From: CAADGY01 sp900696665
GTDB taxonomy: Bacteria > Acidobacteriota > Terriglobia > Bryobacterales > Bryobacteraceae
Reading direction: 5' to 3'
DNA: 30,449 nt
Assembly: GCA_035063885.1 (NCBI GenBank)
Contig: JAPSFM010000059.1
Span: 1-30,449, forward strand
Notes under the pieces: generated by a model
What the model saw: only the letters and a program-made list of their open reading frames with translations
The model's database searches: none
Told to the model about the DNA's origin: nothing
In this document: positions 7,529 through 16,483 of the stretch, in pieces
Numbering within the stretch: position 1 is the first letter of the stretch
How the letters are laid out: the number at the start of each line of letters is the position of its first letter
Made by a program: the position numbers and the translations under genes

Positions 7529-9172
7529 ATGCCTAAGTACATTTTTGTGACCGGCGGCGTTGTTTCATCGCTCGGCAAAGGAATTGCCGCGGCATCCATC
7601 GGTTGCCTGCTCGAAAACCGCGGGCTCAACGTGACTTTGCAAAAGTGTGATCCATACCTGAACGTGGACCCGGGCACGATGAGTCCGTTTCAGCATGGCG
7701 AAGTGTTCGTCACCGACGATGGCGCGGAGACGGACCTCGATCTGGGGCACTACGAGCGGTTTACCAATGCGCCGTTGACGCGCAACAACAATGTCACCTC
7801 CGGACGGATCTACGAACAGATCATCTTCCGCGAGCGCCGTGGAGACTATCTTGGCAAAACGGTGCAGGTGATTCCGCACGTCACCAATGAGATCAAAGCC
7901 TGGATCCGCCGCGCCGCCGCCGACTCCGACGTAGCCATCGTGGAAATCGGCGGAACTGTCGGCGATATCGAGTCCCTGCCGTTCCTTGAAGCGATTCGCC
8001 AGTTGCGCCACGAGTTGGGCCGCGATGATACGATGTTCGCGCATGTGACGCTGGTGCCTTTTATCGCCGCCGCACAGGAGTTGAAAACCAAACCTACGCA
8101 GCATAGCGTCAAAGAATTGCGTGAAATCGGTATCCAGCCGGATCTGCTTTTCTGCCGTTCCGAACGGCCCCTGCCGCACGACGTGCGGGAGAAGATCGCG
8201 CTATTCTGCGACGTCGCCCCGGAAGCCGTTATTACCGCGCGCGACGTCAAATCGGTTTACGAGATCCCGCCCATTTACGCCGAGCAGAAGGTGGATGAGA
8301 TCATTCTCCGCATGTTGCGTCTGCCGGCCGGGCAGCTCGATCTCAGCCGGTGGATGGATATGCTCGAACGCATGCAAAATCCGGATGGTGAGGTTTCCAT
8401 CGCGCTGGTGGGCAAGTATGTCGAGTACGAAGATTCCTACAAGAGCCTGAAAGAGGCGCTGCTGCATGGCGGGCTCGCGCACCGTCTGCGTGTCCATATT
8501 AAATGGATTGAAGCAGAAGGTCTCACGTGGCCCGGCTGCGGGCGTGAGTTGGCGAATTACGACGGCATTCTCGTTCCCGGAGGCTTCGGGAAGCGCGGCA
8601 TCGAAGGCATGATCAACGCCATCCGCTACGCCCGCGAGAACCAGGTTCCGTATTTCGGCATCTGCCTCGGCATGCAGACGATGGTAATCGAATACGCGCG
8701 CAACGTCTGCGGCCTGGAGCGCGCCAACTCCACCGAATTCGATCCGGCCACGCCGGATCGCGTCATCTTCAAGCTGCGCGAGCTGAAAGGTGTGGATGAG
8801 CTCGGAGGCACTATGCGTCTTGGGGCCTATCCGTGTGAGCTAGCGGAGAACAGCTTCGCGCGCCGTGCCTACGGCGCTCCGGCTATCAGCGAGAGGCACC
8901 GTCATCGTTACGAGTTCAATCGGGAGTACGAGGAAATATTGACCGGGCATGGATTGCGCATCACCGGCCACACGCCGGACGGCGTCTATGTCGAGATCTG
9001 CGAACTGCCCAGCCATCCGTGGTATCTTGGCTGCCAGTTTCACCCGGAGTTCAAGTCAAAGCCCCTGCGGCCCCATCCGCTCTTTCGTGCGTTTATCGGC
9101 GCCGCTCATCGCAACCGCCTGCTCCGGCTTGGAACCGCCGCCGGCAAGCCTCAATATTCCCATGCCGGTTGA
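7529..9172 (+). CDS. pyrG: CTP synthase (glutamine-hydrolysing)
   Basis: A 547-residue enzyme that converts UTP, ATP and glutamine to CTP. The N-terminal synthetase domain (about 1-265) carries the P-loop-like GGVVSSLGKG and the conserved DPYLNVDPGTMSPFQHGEV and DLDLGHYERF motifs. The C-terminal class I glutaminase domain contains the oxyanion motif PGGFGKRG, the nucleophile Cys379 in GICLGMQ (same numbering as the E. coli enzyme), and the His/Glu of QFHPEFKSKP. Length is normal. The start abuts the kdsB stop and the end overlaps kdsA by 11 bases, so kdsB-pyrG-kdsA should be one transcript. Assignment is secure. Confidence 0.97.
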   Translation: MPKYIFVTGGVVSSLGKGIAAASIGCLLENRGLNVTLQKCDPYLNVDPGTMSPFQHGEVFVTDDGAETDLDLGHYERFTNAPLTRNNNVTSGRIYEQIIFRERRGDYLGKTVQVIPHVTNEIKAWIRRAAADSDVAIVEIGGTVGDIESLPFLEAIRQLRHELGRDDTMFAHVTLVPFIAAAQELKTKPTQHSVKELREIGIQPDLLFCRSERPLPHDVREKIALFCDVAPEAVITARDVKSVYEIPPIYAEQKVDEIILRMLRLPAGQLDLSRWMDMLERMQNPDGEVSIALVGKYVEYEDSYKSLKEALLHGGLAHRLRVHIKWIEAEGLTWPGCGRELANYDGILVPGGFGKRGIEGMINAIRYARENQVPYFGICLGMQTMVIEYARNVCGLERANSTEFDPATPDRVIFKLRELKGVDELGGTMRLGAYPCELAENSFARRAYGAPAISERHRHRYEFNREYEEILTGHGLRITGHTPDGVYVEICELPSHPWYLGCQFHPEFKSKPLRPHPLFRAFIGAAHRNRLLRLGTAAGKPQYSHAG

Positions 9173-10034
9173 GGTTCCGCAGCCCGGCGGTACACCCCTT
9201 CTTTTCTCGAATGATGCACCGCTGGCGCTGATCGCCGGGCCCTGCGTGATCGAGAGCGAGGAGCACATCCACTTTCTGGCCAGAGAGATTCGCCGCATCG
9301 CCGGTGACTTTGTCTTCAAAGCATCGTTCGATAAGGCCAACCGGACCGGCATCGGGAGTCCACGGGGGCCGGGCTTGAAGGAAGGCTTACGCGCTTTGGC
9401 CGGACTGCGTAGCCGGGGTTTTGCCGTCCTGACCGACATTCACGAATCGTGGCAGGCGGACATGGCGGCTGAGTCTGCCGACATTTTGCAGATTCCGGCA
9501 TTTCTTTGCAGGCAGACGGACCTGTTGATCGCGGCCGGACGCACCGGCCGGGTGGTGAACATCAAGAAGGGGCAGTTCGTCGCGCCCGCCGACATCGAAC
9601 GCGCCGCGGAAAAAGTGGCCTCCACGGGCAACAACAACGTTTTGCTCACCGAACGCGGCACCACGTTCGGATATAACAACCTGGTGGTGGATATGCGCGG
9701 CCTCAAAATAATGGCGGCTGGCGGACGGCCGGTTGTGTTCGATGCGACGCACAGCGTTCAACTGCCCGGGGCGTCCGGCAGTGCTTCCGGCGGGCAGCCG
9801 CAGTTCATCGAGACCCTTTCCCGCGCGGCGGTTGCCACCGGCATCAGCGGTGTTTTCATCGAAGTGCACGAAGCACCCGAAAAAGCCCTGTCCGACGGCG
9901 CAAACGCGCTGCGCCTGGACCTTCTGGCGGCACTCTGGGCACGCTTGCGAAAAATTGACGCGCTCGTGAAGTCAAATGAATTTCTCAACGTCCGGGACAC
10001 GTCTGACGTCAACCATATAATGAAAGTGAAGTAA
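9162..10034 (+). CDS. kdsA: 2-dehydro-3-deoxyphosphooctonate aldolase (Kdo-8-phosphate synthase)
   Basis: A 290-residue TIM-barrel enzyme that condenses phosphoenolpyruvate with arabinose-5-phosphate to Kdo-8-phosphate. Visible motifs are AGPCVIES (residues 25-32), KASFDKANRT, TDIHES, IKKGQF, TERGTTFGYNNLVVDMR and QLPGASG, all in family order. Cys28 in GPC occupies the position that is Cys in metal-dependent enzymes such as that of Aquifex and Asn in the metal-independent E. coli enzyme, so this should be a metalloenzyme. I chose the ATG at 9162 inside the end of pyrG (11-base overlap), because the frame reads further upstream but conserved sequence starts only here. The pilin-like gene follows 12 bases later. 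Confidence 0.94.
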   Translation: MPVEVPQPGGTPLLFSNDAPLALIAGPCVIESEEHIHFLAREIRRIAGDFVFKASFDKANRTGIGSPRGPGLKEGLRALAGLRSRGFAVLTDIHESWQADMAAESADILQIPAFLCRQTDLLIAAGRTGRVVNIKKGQFVAPADIERAAEKVASTGNNNVLLTERGTTFGYNNLVVDMRGLKIMAAGGRPVVFDATHSVQLPGASGSASGGQPQFIETLSRAAVATGISGVFIEVHEAPEKALSDGANALRLDLLAALWARLRKIDALVKSNEFLNVRDTSDVNHIMKVK

Positions 10035-10046
10035 TAGGAGAGCCGT

Positions 10047-10505
10047 ATGAATCGACGCCGGCGTGGTTTTTCGCTCATTGAGCTGCTGATTGTAATTGCG
10101 ATCATTTTGATTATTGCCGCGATCGCAGTCCCCAAGCTGGACAAAGCCAGAATGCATTCGCAGGAAACTGCGGCCATTGCACAAATCAGAACTATCCACA
10201 CGGCCCAAACCCAGTATTTCTCTCAGTTCGGGCGGTACGCCACAACTCTGGCGGAGTTGGGCCCCCCCACCAGCGGCCAACCCGGACCCGCGGGCGCGGA
10301 CCTCATTCCCGGCGATCTGGCGCTGGGCAGCAAGACCGGGTACCGGTTTACCGTCCAGGCGACACCCACCGGCTATGCCGTGACGGCGAATCCGGAGGTC
10401 TACAACAGCACCGGGCGGCGCAGCTTTTACTCCGATCAGAGCCTTGTCGTCCGGGAAAATTGGGGATCGGAGCCGGCCAGCCCCAACAGCAAAGAAATCA
10501 AGTAA
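10047..10505 (+). CDS. Type IV pilin-like / type II secretion pseudopilin protein
   Basis: A 152-residue protein with a textbook class III (prepilin) signal: a short basic leader MNRRRRG, the processing site G|FSLIE with Glu5 of the mature form, and a hydrophobic helix to about residue 30. The globular part contains a helix with IRTIHTAQTQYFSQFGRYA, typical of PilA/GspG-like subunits that pack on the helix spine. The C-terminal half is Gly/Pro/Thr-rich. AGGAG lies nine bases before the ATG. It follows kdsA by 12 bases and may be read through from that operon, but no other pilus or secretion gene is in the window, so it may be a minor or orphan pilin. It would be processed by prepilin peptidase at the inner membrane. 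Confidence 0.85.
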   Translation: MNRRRRGFSLIELLIVIAIILIIAAIAVPKLDKARMHSQETAAIAQIRTIHTAQTQYFSQFGRYATTLAELGPPTSGQPGPAGADLIPGDLALGSKTGYRFTVQATPTGYAVTANPEVYNSTGRRSFYSDQSLVVRENWGSEPASPNSKEIK

Positions 10506-10515
10506 GGCGCGCGGG

Positions 10516-12951
10516 CTACCGCTTTAGCACGCTGTCCGACGGGTCCATCACGACGCGAACCGGAGGTTGTGGTACGGTCACGGAAAACTCCTCCGGCTCT
10601 TCGCTGGTGCGAACCCACCGGACGATAGAGTTTTTCTTCCCGAATTGGATCTCCACTGGTACTAGAATGCTGAAGGTGGGATCCACCTCGCTTTGTTCAA
10701 CGGTTCCGCTGATGCGTACGGACGGCGGTTTGCCCTTTGCGGAATAGTTCAGTTTCAGCGCCGGGATCCCCGTTCCATATACCCACTGCTCGAAAAAGGC
10801 TTCCAGCTTCGCGTCGGGTGAGCCTTTGGGTGTAAATTCCGCCGCAAGTTGCCGGAACTGCTCTGTGGTGATATTGCGAAACCGGTACCGCTTCGCCATT
10901 TCGTTCAACATTGCAAAGAACGGTTCATCACCCAACCGACGGCGAAGCATGTGCACAATCCAGGAGCCCTTCTCATAGGTGATCACCTTCCAGGCGCTGG
11001 GTGTTTGCGACGAGTGCAGCCGCGTGCCCCATGTAATGGGTCCGGCCGAATCGATCGGGCGTCCGTCCGGCGCCGGCGCCAGCAGGTTGGCCTTGTATAA
11101 ATTAAGAATCGATTCCAGTTCAGGCGTTCCGTTCTTTTTCTCGAGGTATAGCAGGGCGGAGTAGTTGGCTAGAGCCTCCATGATCCAGACATCCTGGTGC
11201 TCCTCGGCTGCCACCAGGTTTCCCCACCACTGGTGCGCCGTTTCGTGCGCGTCGATAACTTCGGAAAAAAACGTCTCTATGTTCTGCGCCCGCAGGGATG
11301 GCGGCCTCTCTCTCGGTTCGAGATAAGAAAGCGTCGACAGATAAATCAGGCCCGGAAACCCCTGGCCGAACATGCCCGGAATAGGCGAGACCGTGAGTGT
11401 AGAAAATGGTGGCGGGCCAAACCGCGCGGCCATAAACTCGAACGCGGAAGCGATGTTTGTGGCCAGTTGATCGAGCCGCGTTCGCGCCGGCGGGCGGGGA
11501 TCTGGAACCGTCGACAGCAGGGTTGGAATCCGGGAGCGTTGCGGCCAGGTGCGTGTCAATTCGGGTGGCGGCATCAGGATCACATCCCGGCTCTTCTGGA
11601 GTGCGCTTTCGAGTTGCTTGTTCGCGTAGACCGAAACCGTGTAGCCGCGTCTGGTGGCCGTGGACCGCTCATAGTTTCCGAGATTGAACCCGGCCAGGCG
11701 GATGGGAGCGGACGTCGTCCGGCGGGTAATGCGCCATTGTTCCTCGATCCGGTCTTCCACCACCTCGCCTGTCGCCACAAGGTCCAGTTCCTTGGGATAG
11801 CGGAACGTCAGGTCATACAGCGAGAACGATTGCGCGCCGCCGTTGGGGTACCATGTTCCCCGCGATCCGACGAAGAATACGCCATTGCCGGCGGACGACA
11901 CCACCTCGCCTTCATGCCGGAACTCAATCTCATAGGAACGGCCGGGTTGAAGTGGCTCGGGGCCCATGACCAGAAACTCCATATTGCGGTCACCACGCAG
12001 CAGGCCGGCACGCAACGATTCGCGTTGAAATACTTCCACCGGCCGGCCGTCTATGCGCGCTTCGGAAACACGCATCTGCCGGGAGATGGCGAACGCGAGA
12101 GGCTCTCTCAAAAGACGGTCCGGCTTGATGGTGATCTTCGTTGTGGCGTTCAGGTGGAGGTCGGGCTCGATGGTGGTATCGATGCGGATCCGCTCAACCG
12201 AAAACCCCGGTCCTGACATCGTACGCGCACCACTCCGCACCGATCGCGACTCGAAACTCGTCCACACATCGAAGAAAGTCTGGTTGTCGCGATAGAGCAC
12301 CTGCCCGACGGTTATCTGTTTCCGCATATGCGGATCATAGATGATGTCGAAGTTTCCCAGCCGCGCACTGGCCAGGGCGCCGTAGAAGAAGCCCGCGACT
12401 CCCTGCTCCGGTGATAGCAAATTGTGAACCAGCCGGATCTCGAAGCTGCTGCTGAAATTTTTCACCACCTGGTCCCAGTTCGCCGCCAGGATACGACCCA
12501 TCTCCGGTGCTGCGGTGCCGCGGCCCCGCTCAGACTCGCGGGCCTTGATGCGATCCATCAGTTCCAATGCAGTGGAATCGGTGAACAAAAACACGGCGGA
12601 GCGGAAATGTTCGTTCAGATTCGGCGTGCTGGTAAACCCCGCCAGGGCCATCCTCTCGCTCCGGTGTGGAGGCATCAGCAACAGTTCCGCGTCCCCGCCT
12701 TCCACCTCGGCAGAAAACACCGCGCTGTAGCGCCGTCCGTTCACCGGCCTGCCGAAAATCAGGAATCCTTCGGTGAGGTATACGCGCAGATCCTCGCGCG
12801 CCAGCACTACGTCGCGAACGCGGTAGCAGGCATCCGGATCGAGACCGGAGTTCCGGATGGAAGCCGCGGTTTCAAGCGTGCGCCCTCCCTCCACGGCAGC
12901 TACGGATGCAGCCGGCAACAGGACCCCAAGTGCCAGCAAAAGCCATCTCAC
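10516..12951 (-). CDS. Secreted M1-family zinc metallopeptidase
   Basis: An 811-residue protein with an N-terminal signal peptide (about 1-19). A lineage-specific N-terminal region of about 240 residues precedes the M1 beta-saddle domain. The zinc site HETAH is at residues 569-573, with the third ligand Glu592 in WIMEALANY, the exact HExxH-x18-E spacing of M1 (gluzincin) peptidases. The downstream VITYEKGSW supplies the usual catalytic Tyr. The exopeptidase motif GAMEN is not present: the aligned stretch reads GQGFPGLIYLS. The Glu that binds the substrate amino terminus is therefore missing, and strict aminopeptidase activity is doubtful. The gene converges on the pilin gene with a 10-base gap and follows the histidine kinase by 28 bases on the same strand. 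Confidence 0.85.
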   Translation of the reverse strand: MRWLLLALGVLLPAASVAAVEGGRTLETAASIRNSGLDPDACYRVRDVVLAREDLRVYLTEGFLIFGRPVNGRRYSAVFSAEVEGGDAELLLMPPHRSERMALAGFTSTPNLNEHFRSAVFLFTDSTALELMDRIKARESERGRGTAAPEMGRILAANWDQVVKNFSSSFEIRLVHNLLSPEQGVAGFFYGALASARLGNFDIIYDPHMRKQITVGQVLYRDNQTFFDVWTSFESRSVRSGARTMSGPGFSVERIRIDTTIEPDLHLNATTKITIKPDRLLREPLAFAISRQMRVSEARIDGRPVEVFQRESLRAGLLRGDRNMEFLVMGPEPLQPGRSYEIEFRHEGEVVSSAGNGVFFVGSRGTWYPNGGAQSFSLYDLTFRYPKELDLVATGEVVEDRIEEQWRITRRTTSAPIRLAGFNLGNYERSTATRRGYTVSVYANKQLESALQKSRDVILMPPPELTRTWPQRSRIPTLLSTVPDPRPPARTRLDQLATNIASAFEFMAARFGPPPFSTLTVSPIPGMFGQGFPGLIYLSTLSYLEPRERPPSLRAQNIETFFSEVIDAHETAHQWWGNLVAAEEHQDVWIMEALANYSALLYLEKKNGTPELESILNLYKANLLAPAPDGRPIDSAGPITWGTRLHSSQTPSAWKVITYEKGSWIVHMLRRRLGDEPFFAMLNEMAKRYRFRNITTEQFRQLAAEFTPKGSPDAKLEAFFEQWVYGTGIPALKLNYSAKGKPPSVRISGTVEQSEVDPTFSILVPVEIQFGKKNSIVRWVRTSEEPEEFSVTVPQPPVRVVMDPSDSVLKR

Positions 12952-12979
12952 ACTCCCAGTCTACTCCGCGCATTACGAG

Positions 12980-14818
12980 TTAGATTTCACTCGCGGGCAG
13001 AGCGATTCGAAATGTGGAACCCTGGCCACGCTTGGATTCCACCCAGATGCGTCCGCCGTGCTTCTCGGCGATACGTTTGCAAATGGCGAGTCCGACACCG
13101 GTGCCGGGCACGTTGCGGTTGAGGCGTTTGAACAGTCCGAAGATCCGTTCGGAGTATTGCGGCTCGATGCCGATGCCGTTGTCCTTCACGGAGATCCACC
13201 ATTCTCTCTCCGCCTGCACCGAGGAAATATGGATCCTCGGGTCTTCCGGTCCCCGATACCGGATTGCGTTTTCCACCAGCCGCTGTATCAATTGCACAAG
13301 TTGAATCTTGTCGCCTTTGACGACGGGCAACGGATCGCGGCTGACGACGGCGCCGCTGTCTTTAATCAACGAGTCGAGATTACGCAGCGCCCAATCGATC
13401 ACGGAGTCCATCTCCACAAGCACGTGTTCCGCGCTTCGGCCGCTCGCTACACGGGAATAGGCCACCAGGTCGGTAATCAGCAGCTCCATCCTTCTGGCTC
13501 CGTCCTCGATATAACCGATGAACTCGGCGGCATCGGAATCCAGCTTGTCCCGGTACCGGTGAGCAAGCAGTTGCGAAAAACTCACGATGTTGCGCAGCGG
13601 CTCCTGCAGATCGTGACTGGTGGCATAAGCAAACTGCTGCAAATCAGCGCTGGAGCGGGCCGCCTCTTCGGCGTGCTGAGCCAGAGCCTCTTCGGCCCGC
13701 TTCCTCTCCGTGATATTCCTGATAAACAGCGCAACGCCATCCCGCCTTGGATAAGCGTGTCCCTGATACCAGGCATCATGCTCTGCGAAATACTCCTCCC
13801 ACGTAACGGTGATGCGCTCTTTGCGCACGTGCTCTACTTCGCTGAAGACTTTCTTTCCGCGCATCTCCGGCAGCACATCCCAGATCACTTTGCCCAGTAG
13901 TTCGGACCGGTGCTTTTGCGTGACCTCCTCCACCCTGCCGTTAACGTACGTACACCGCCCCTCACCATCGAAGGCTATGAACCCCTCGTCCATGCTTTCA
14001 AGAATGTCGAGCATCGTCTGGTTGGCATCGGCGAGCGCCTGTTCCGCGAGTTTCCGGTCCGTCACATCACGGGCGATCTTCGAAGCGCCGGTGATCCGGC
14101 CGGACGAATCGCGCATGGGCGATACCGACAAAGAAACCACGATCAATCGCCCGTCTTTGCGGCGGCGCTGTGTTTCATAGTGCTTGATCGGTTGTCCGAG
14201 CCGGATCTTCTCAAGGATTGCCGTCATTTCGTTGCGGCCTGGCACCGCCAGAATCGAGACCGGCTTCCCGATCATCTCTTCGGCCGTGTATCCGAAAACG
14301 CGTTCAGCCCCGCTGTTCCAGCTCGTGACAATTCCTTCCAGGGTTTTACTGATGATCGCATCGTCGGAGGACTCCACAATGGCGGCCAGCCGGCGGCACT
14401 CCTCTTCGATCTTTTTCCTTTCCGTTACGTCCCGGCCGAAACAGAGATGCAGTCCAGAAGCGGGGTCCGTGCGGCAATTCCACTCCAGTTCTATGACGCT
14501 GCCATCGGAGCTCCGCAGGGCGGTGTCCAAATGGACGGCTCCTTTGCTCCGGAGTTCCTCGAATGCAAGCATGGCTTTGCCCCGCACTTCTTCCGGAATG
14601 AAATCCGTGAAAGGTGATCCGATCAACCGCTGCCGATCCATCTTTAGCAACTCGCACAGCCGGCGGTTCACGTCGGCGCACCGGACTTCCTCGCCGGCGA
14701 TAAAGGCGGGCTCTACGAAGTTGTCGAACAGGGTATCGTAAAACGCTGCACCTAGCGCCGCCGGGTTAGGAGCGGACACGTCCCCTCCCTCGTCTTTCTT
14801 TTGTTTCCTCCCCGGCAT
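12980..14818 (-). CDS. PAS-domain sensor histidine kinase (orphan)
   Basis: A 612-residue cytoplasmic kinase with no membrane segment or signal peptide. Three PAS domains lie at about 25-140, 145-265 and 268-385. The second has the classic IVESSDDAIISKTLEGIVTS opening and each is followed by a PAC-like segment. The dimerisation/phosphoacceptor domain holds His402 in YATSHDLQEPLRNI, the H-box form typical of phytochrome-like kinases. The ATPase domain shows the N box ENAIRYRG, the G1 box DNGIGI and the G2 box GTGVGLAICKRI. Length fits the architecture. No response regulator is adjacent, so the partner is elsewhere. It is divergent from the RsbRD-like gene at 15030, with 211 bases between them. 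The input signal is unknown; PAS domains could bind haem, flavin or small ligands. Confidence 0.9.
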   Translation of the reverse strand: MPGRKQKKDEGGDVSAPNPAALGAAFYDTLFDNFVEPAFIAGEEVRCADVNRRLCELLKMDRQRLIGSPFTDFIPEEVRGKAMLAFEELRSKGAVHLDTALRSSDGSVIELEWNCRTDPASGLHLCFGRDVTERKKIEEECRRLAAIVESSDDAIISKTLEGIVTSWNSGAERVFGYTAEEMIGKPVSILAVPGRNEMTAILEKIRLGQPIKHYETQRRRKDGRLIVVSLSVSPMRDSSGRITGASKIARDVTDRKLAEQALADANQTMLDILESMDEGFIAFDGEGRCTYVNGRVEEVTQKHRSELLGKVIWDVLPEMRGKKVFSEVEHVRKERITVTWEEYFAEHDAWYQGHAYPRRDGVALFIRNITERKRAEEALAQHAEEAARSSADLQQFAYATSHDLQEPLRNIVSFSQLLAHRYRDKLDSDAAEFIGYIEDGARRMELLITDLVAYSRVASGRSAEHVLVEMDSVIDWALRNLDSLIKDSGAVVSRDPLPVVKGDKIQLVQLIQRLVENAIRYRGPEDPRIHISSVQAEREWWISVKDNGIGIEPQYSERIFGLFKRLNRNVPGTGVGLAICKRIAEKHGGRIWVESKRGQGSTFRIALPASEI

Positions 14819-15029
14819 GTATTCGTAAAGTCCCCGTTACAGTGAGTTAACGGCCCTCCCCTTCACCCTTTCCCCTCCCAATCTTAGCTCCGCCCGAGGA
14901 AGGGTGCCTTCAGGCGCTGCGATGGCTGGATTGACACCGGCACACAGGTGGGGCTACTCATGAAGTAGCGAGTTTCCGGTACATTTTGCAAAGTGGTTGC
15001 TTTGACCGGAAAACTTGGGGAGGTGAGCA

Positions 15030-15509
15030 ATGCTCTCGTCAAAACTCATTCAACTGGTCGAAGATCATTGGGAGCAGATTACCCGGCGGGTGATCGGTGA
15101 AATCCGGCGCGACCCCGAGCTCGCGCACTTGGGTCAGCTTCCCGACTCGGAACTGATCGAGTGGAGCGGAAACATCATCAGGAACCTTGATCTATGGCTG
15201 GTCAGCGGAAGAACAAAGGAAATCGGTGACACCTACGAATCGTTGGGGCGGCGCCGCTACCAGGAAGATATCCCGTTGCGCGAACTGGTGCGCGGCACGC
15301 AAACGCTGAAGGCGGTTATGGTGGATTTCGTGCGCAGCCAGGGTTTGCACCAGACGGCCGTCGATATCTACGCCGAAGAAGAGCTCGACTATCTCGTGGG
15401 CCGCTTTTTCGACATAGTCCTGTACCACGGTGTGAAGGGCTATGAGGAGGAGTTGCGGAAGGAAAGCGCGCAGCCCGGGGTGGCGGGAGCACAAACGGCA
15501 GGCAGTTAG
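15030..15509 (+). CDS. Stand-alone RsbRD N-terminal-like sensory protein
   Basis: A 159-residue, probably all-helical soluble protein. It begins with the pattern LIQLVEDHWEQITRRVIGEIRRDPELAHL and continues with WLVSGRTKEIGDTYESLGRRRYQEDIPLRELV. This matches the N-terminal domain of RsbT co-antagonist RsbRD-type proteins, in which a globin-like helical bundle senses stress and a C-terminal STAS domain binds the stressosome. Here the STAS domain is absent and the protein ends in an Ala/Gly-rich tail. GGAGGTG lies five bases before the ATG, a strong ribosome site. It is divergent from the PAS histidine kinase and may be functionally coupled to it. It converges on the CDF gene with a single base between the stop codons. 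The domain is recognised by pattern; the role is inferred. Confidence 0.65.
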   Translation: MLSSKLIQLVEDHWEQITRRVIGEIRRDPELAHLGQLPDSELIEWSGNIIRNLDLWLVSGRTKEIGDTYESLGRRRYQEDIPLRELVRGTQTLKAVMVDFVRSQGLHQTAVDIYAEEELDYLVGRFFDIVLYHGVKGYEEELRKESAQPGVAGAQTAGS

Positions 15510-15510
15510 G

Positions 15511-16443
15511 TTAGCTTTGTCCCGGCGGTCTGGTCGTTTCGGCGATCGATTCGGCTTCGATGAAGATGTGATGGACATGCGGGTGCGTGCGCCGGATCGC
15601 CTTTTCCATGCGGTCGACGGCCTCCTCCACTTCCTGTCCCGAAAGCCCATCTCGAAACTCGACCTCAGTGGTTAGCAAAACGGTGTGCGGGCCGAAATAC
15701 AGGGTCAGGAGTTTGTGAATTTTATCAATAGCGTGATCCGCGCCGAGCGTTGCACGTATCGCCCGAAGTTCTTCCGGATCGGCCCCTTCGCCGATCAGCA
15801 ATCCCTTGCACTCCCGCCCCAACAACGCGGCCGTAGCCACCAGAATCAAACCGATGGTGATGGAGGCTATTCCATCGAAGCGCGAATCCTCAAGCAGGTG
15901 GCCGACATAAACACCCGCGAACGCGGCGATCAGACCTAAGAGCGCCGCTGCATCCTCGAACAACACGGCGAACGTCGTTGGGTCTTTACTCCGGCGAATA
16001 CTCTCCCAGATCGGACCGCCGCCCGTGGCGCGGCGGAACTGCTTATAGGCCACGGCGAAGGCGCCACCTTCAAATACCAGCGCAATTCCCAGGACAACAT
16101 AGTTCCAGGTGGGGTCCTGAAGCGGAGAGGGGTCGAACACGTGAAGAATACCCTCATAAAGCGAGATGCCGCCGCCCGCCGCAAAAATGGAGATGGCGAC
16201 AATCAGGCTCCAGAAATAGATCTCTTTCCCGTATCCGAATGGATGTGTCTCATCAGCCGGCGCCTTGCTTTTGTGAAGCCCGATAAGCAGCAGACCTCCG
16301 TTGCCGGTATCGACCAGGGAGTGAACGCCTTCGGCGACCATGGCCGCGCTTCCGGTGAAAGCCGCGGCAGTGAACTTCGCAATGGCAATGCCCAGATTCG
16401 CGACGATCGCCCCATATATAGCTCCCTTCGATTCTGCTGCCAT
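15511..16443 (-). CDS. Cation diffusion facilitator family transporter (SLC30A9/ZnT9-like subgroup)
   Basis: A 310-residue inner-membrane metal/proton antiporter with six predicted membrane helices. Helix 2 carries the metal-site motif His41-x3-Asp45 in EGVHSLVDTGN. It is followed by THPFGYGKEIYFW, a CDF signature. In helix 5 the usual HxxxD is replaced by Glu163-Asp164 (LFEDAAALLG), as in the ZnT9-like subgroup, so zinc specificity is uncertain. The C-terminal cytoplasmic domain (about 215-310) has the expected fold pattern and the TEVEF strand. The frame is open further upstream into the patatin gene, but I chose ATG 16443 because GGAGAGG precedes it and conserved sequence begins there. It is probably co-transcribed with the patatin gene 40 bases upstream. 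Confidence 0.87.
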   Translation of the reverse strand: MAAESKGAIYGAIVANLGIAIAKFTAAAFTGSAAMVAEGVHSLVDTGNGGLLLIGLHKSKAPADETHPFGYGKEIYFWSLIVAISIFAAGGGISLYEGILHVFDPSPLQDPTWNYVVLGIALVFEGGAFAVAYKQFRRATGGGPIWESIRRSKDPTTFAVLFEDAAALLGLIAAFAGVYVGHLLEDSRFDGIASITIGLILVATAALLGRECKGLLIGEGADPEELRAIRATLGADHAIDKIHKLLTLYFGPHTVLLTTEVEFRDGLSGQEVEEAVDRMEKAIRRTHPHVHHIFIEAESIAETTRPPGQS

Positions 16444-16483
16444 TCCGCCTCTCCCCAGACCTCCCGCCTGCGGCTTACTAAAC

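Noticed and set aside
8949..9161. Upstream extension of kdsA into pyrG
   Set aside because: The frame stays open, but KdsA-like sequence begins only after the ATG at 9162, and the extension overlaps the conserved end of pyrG.
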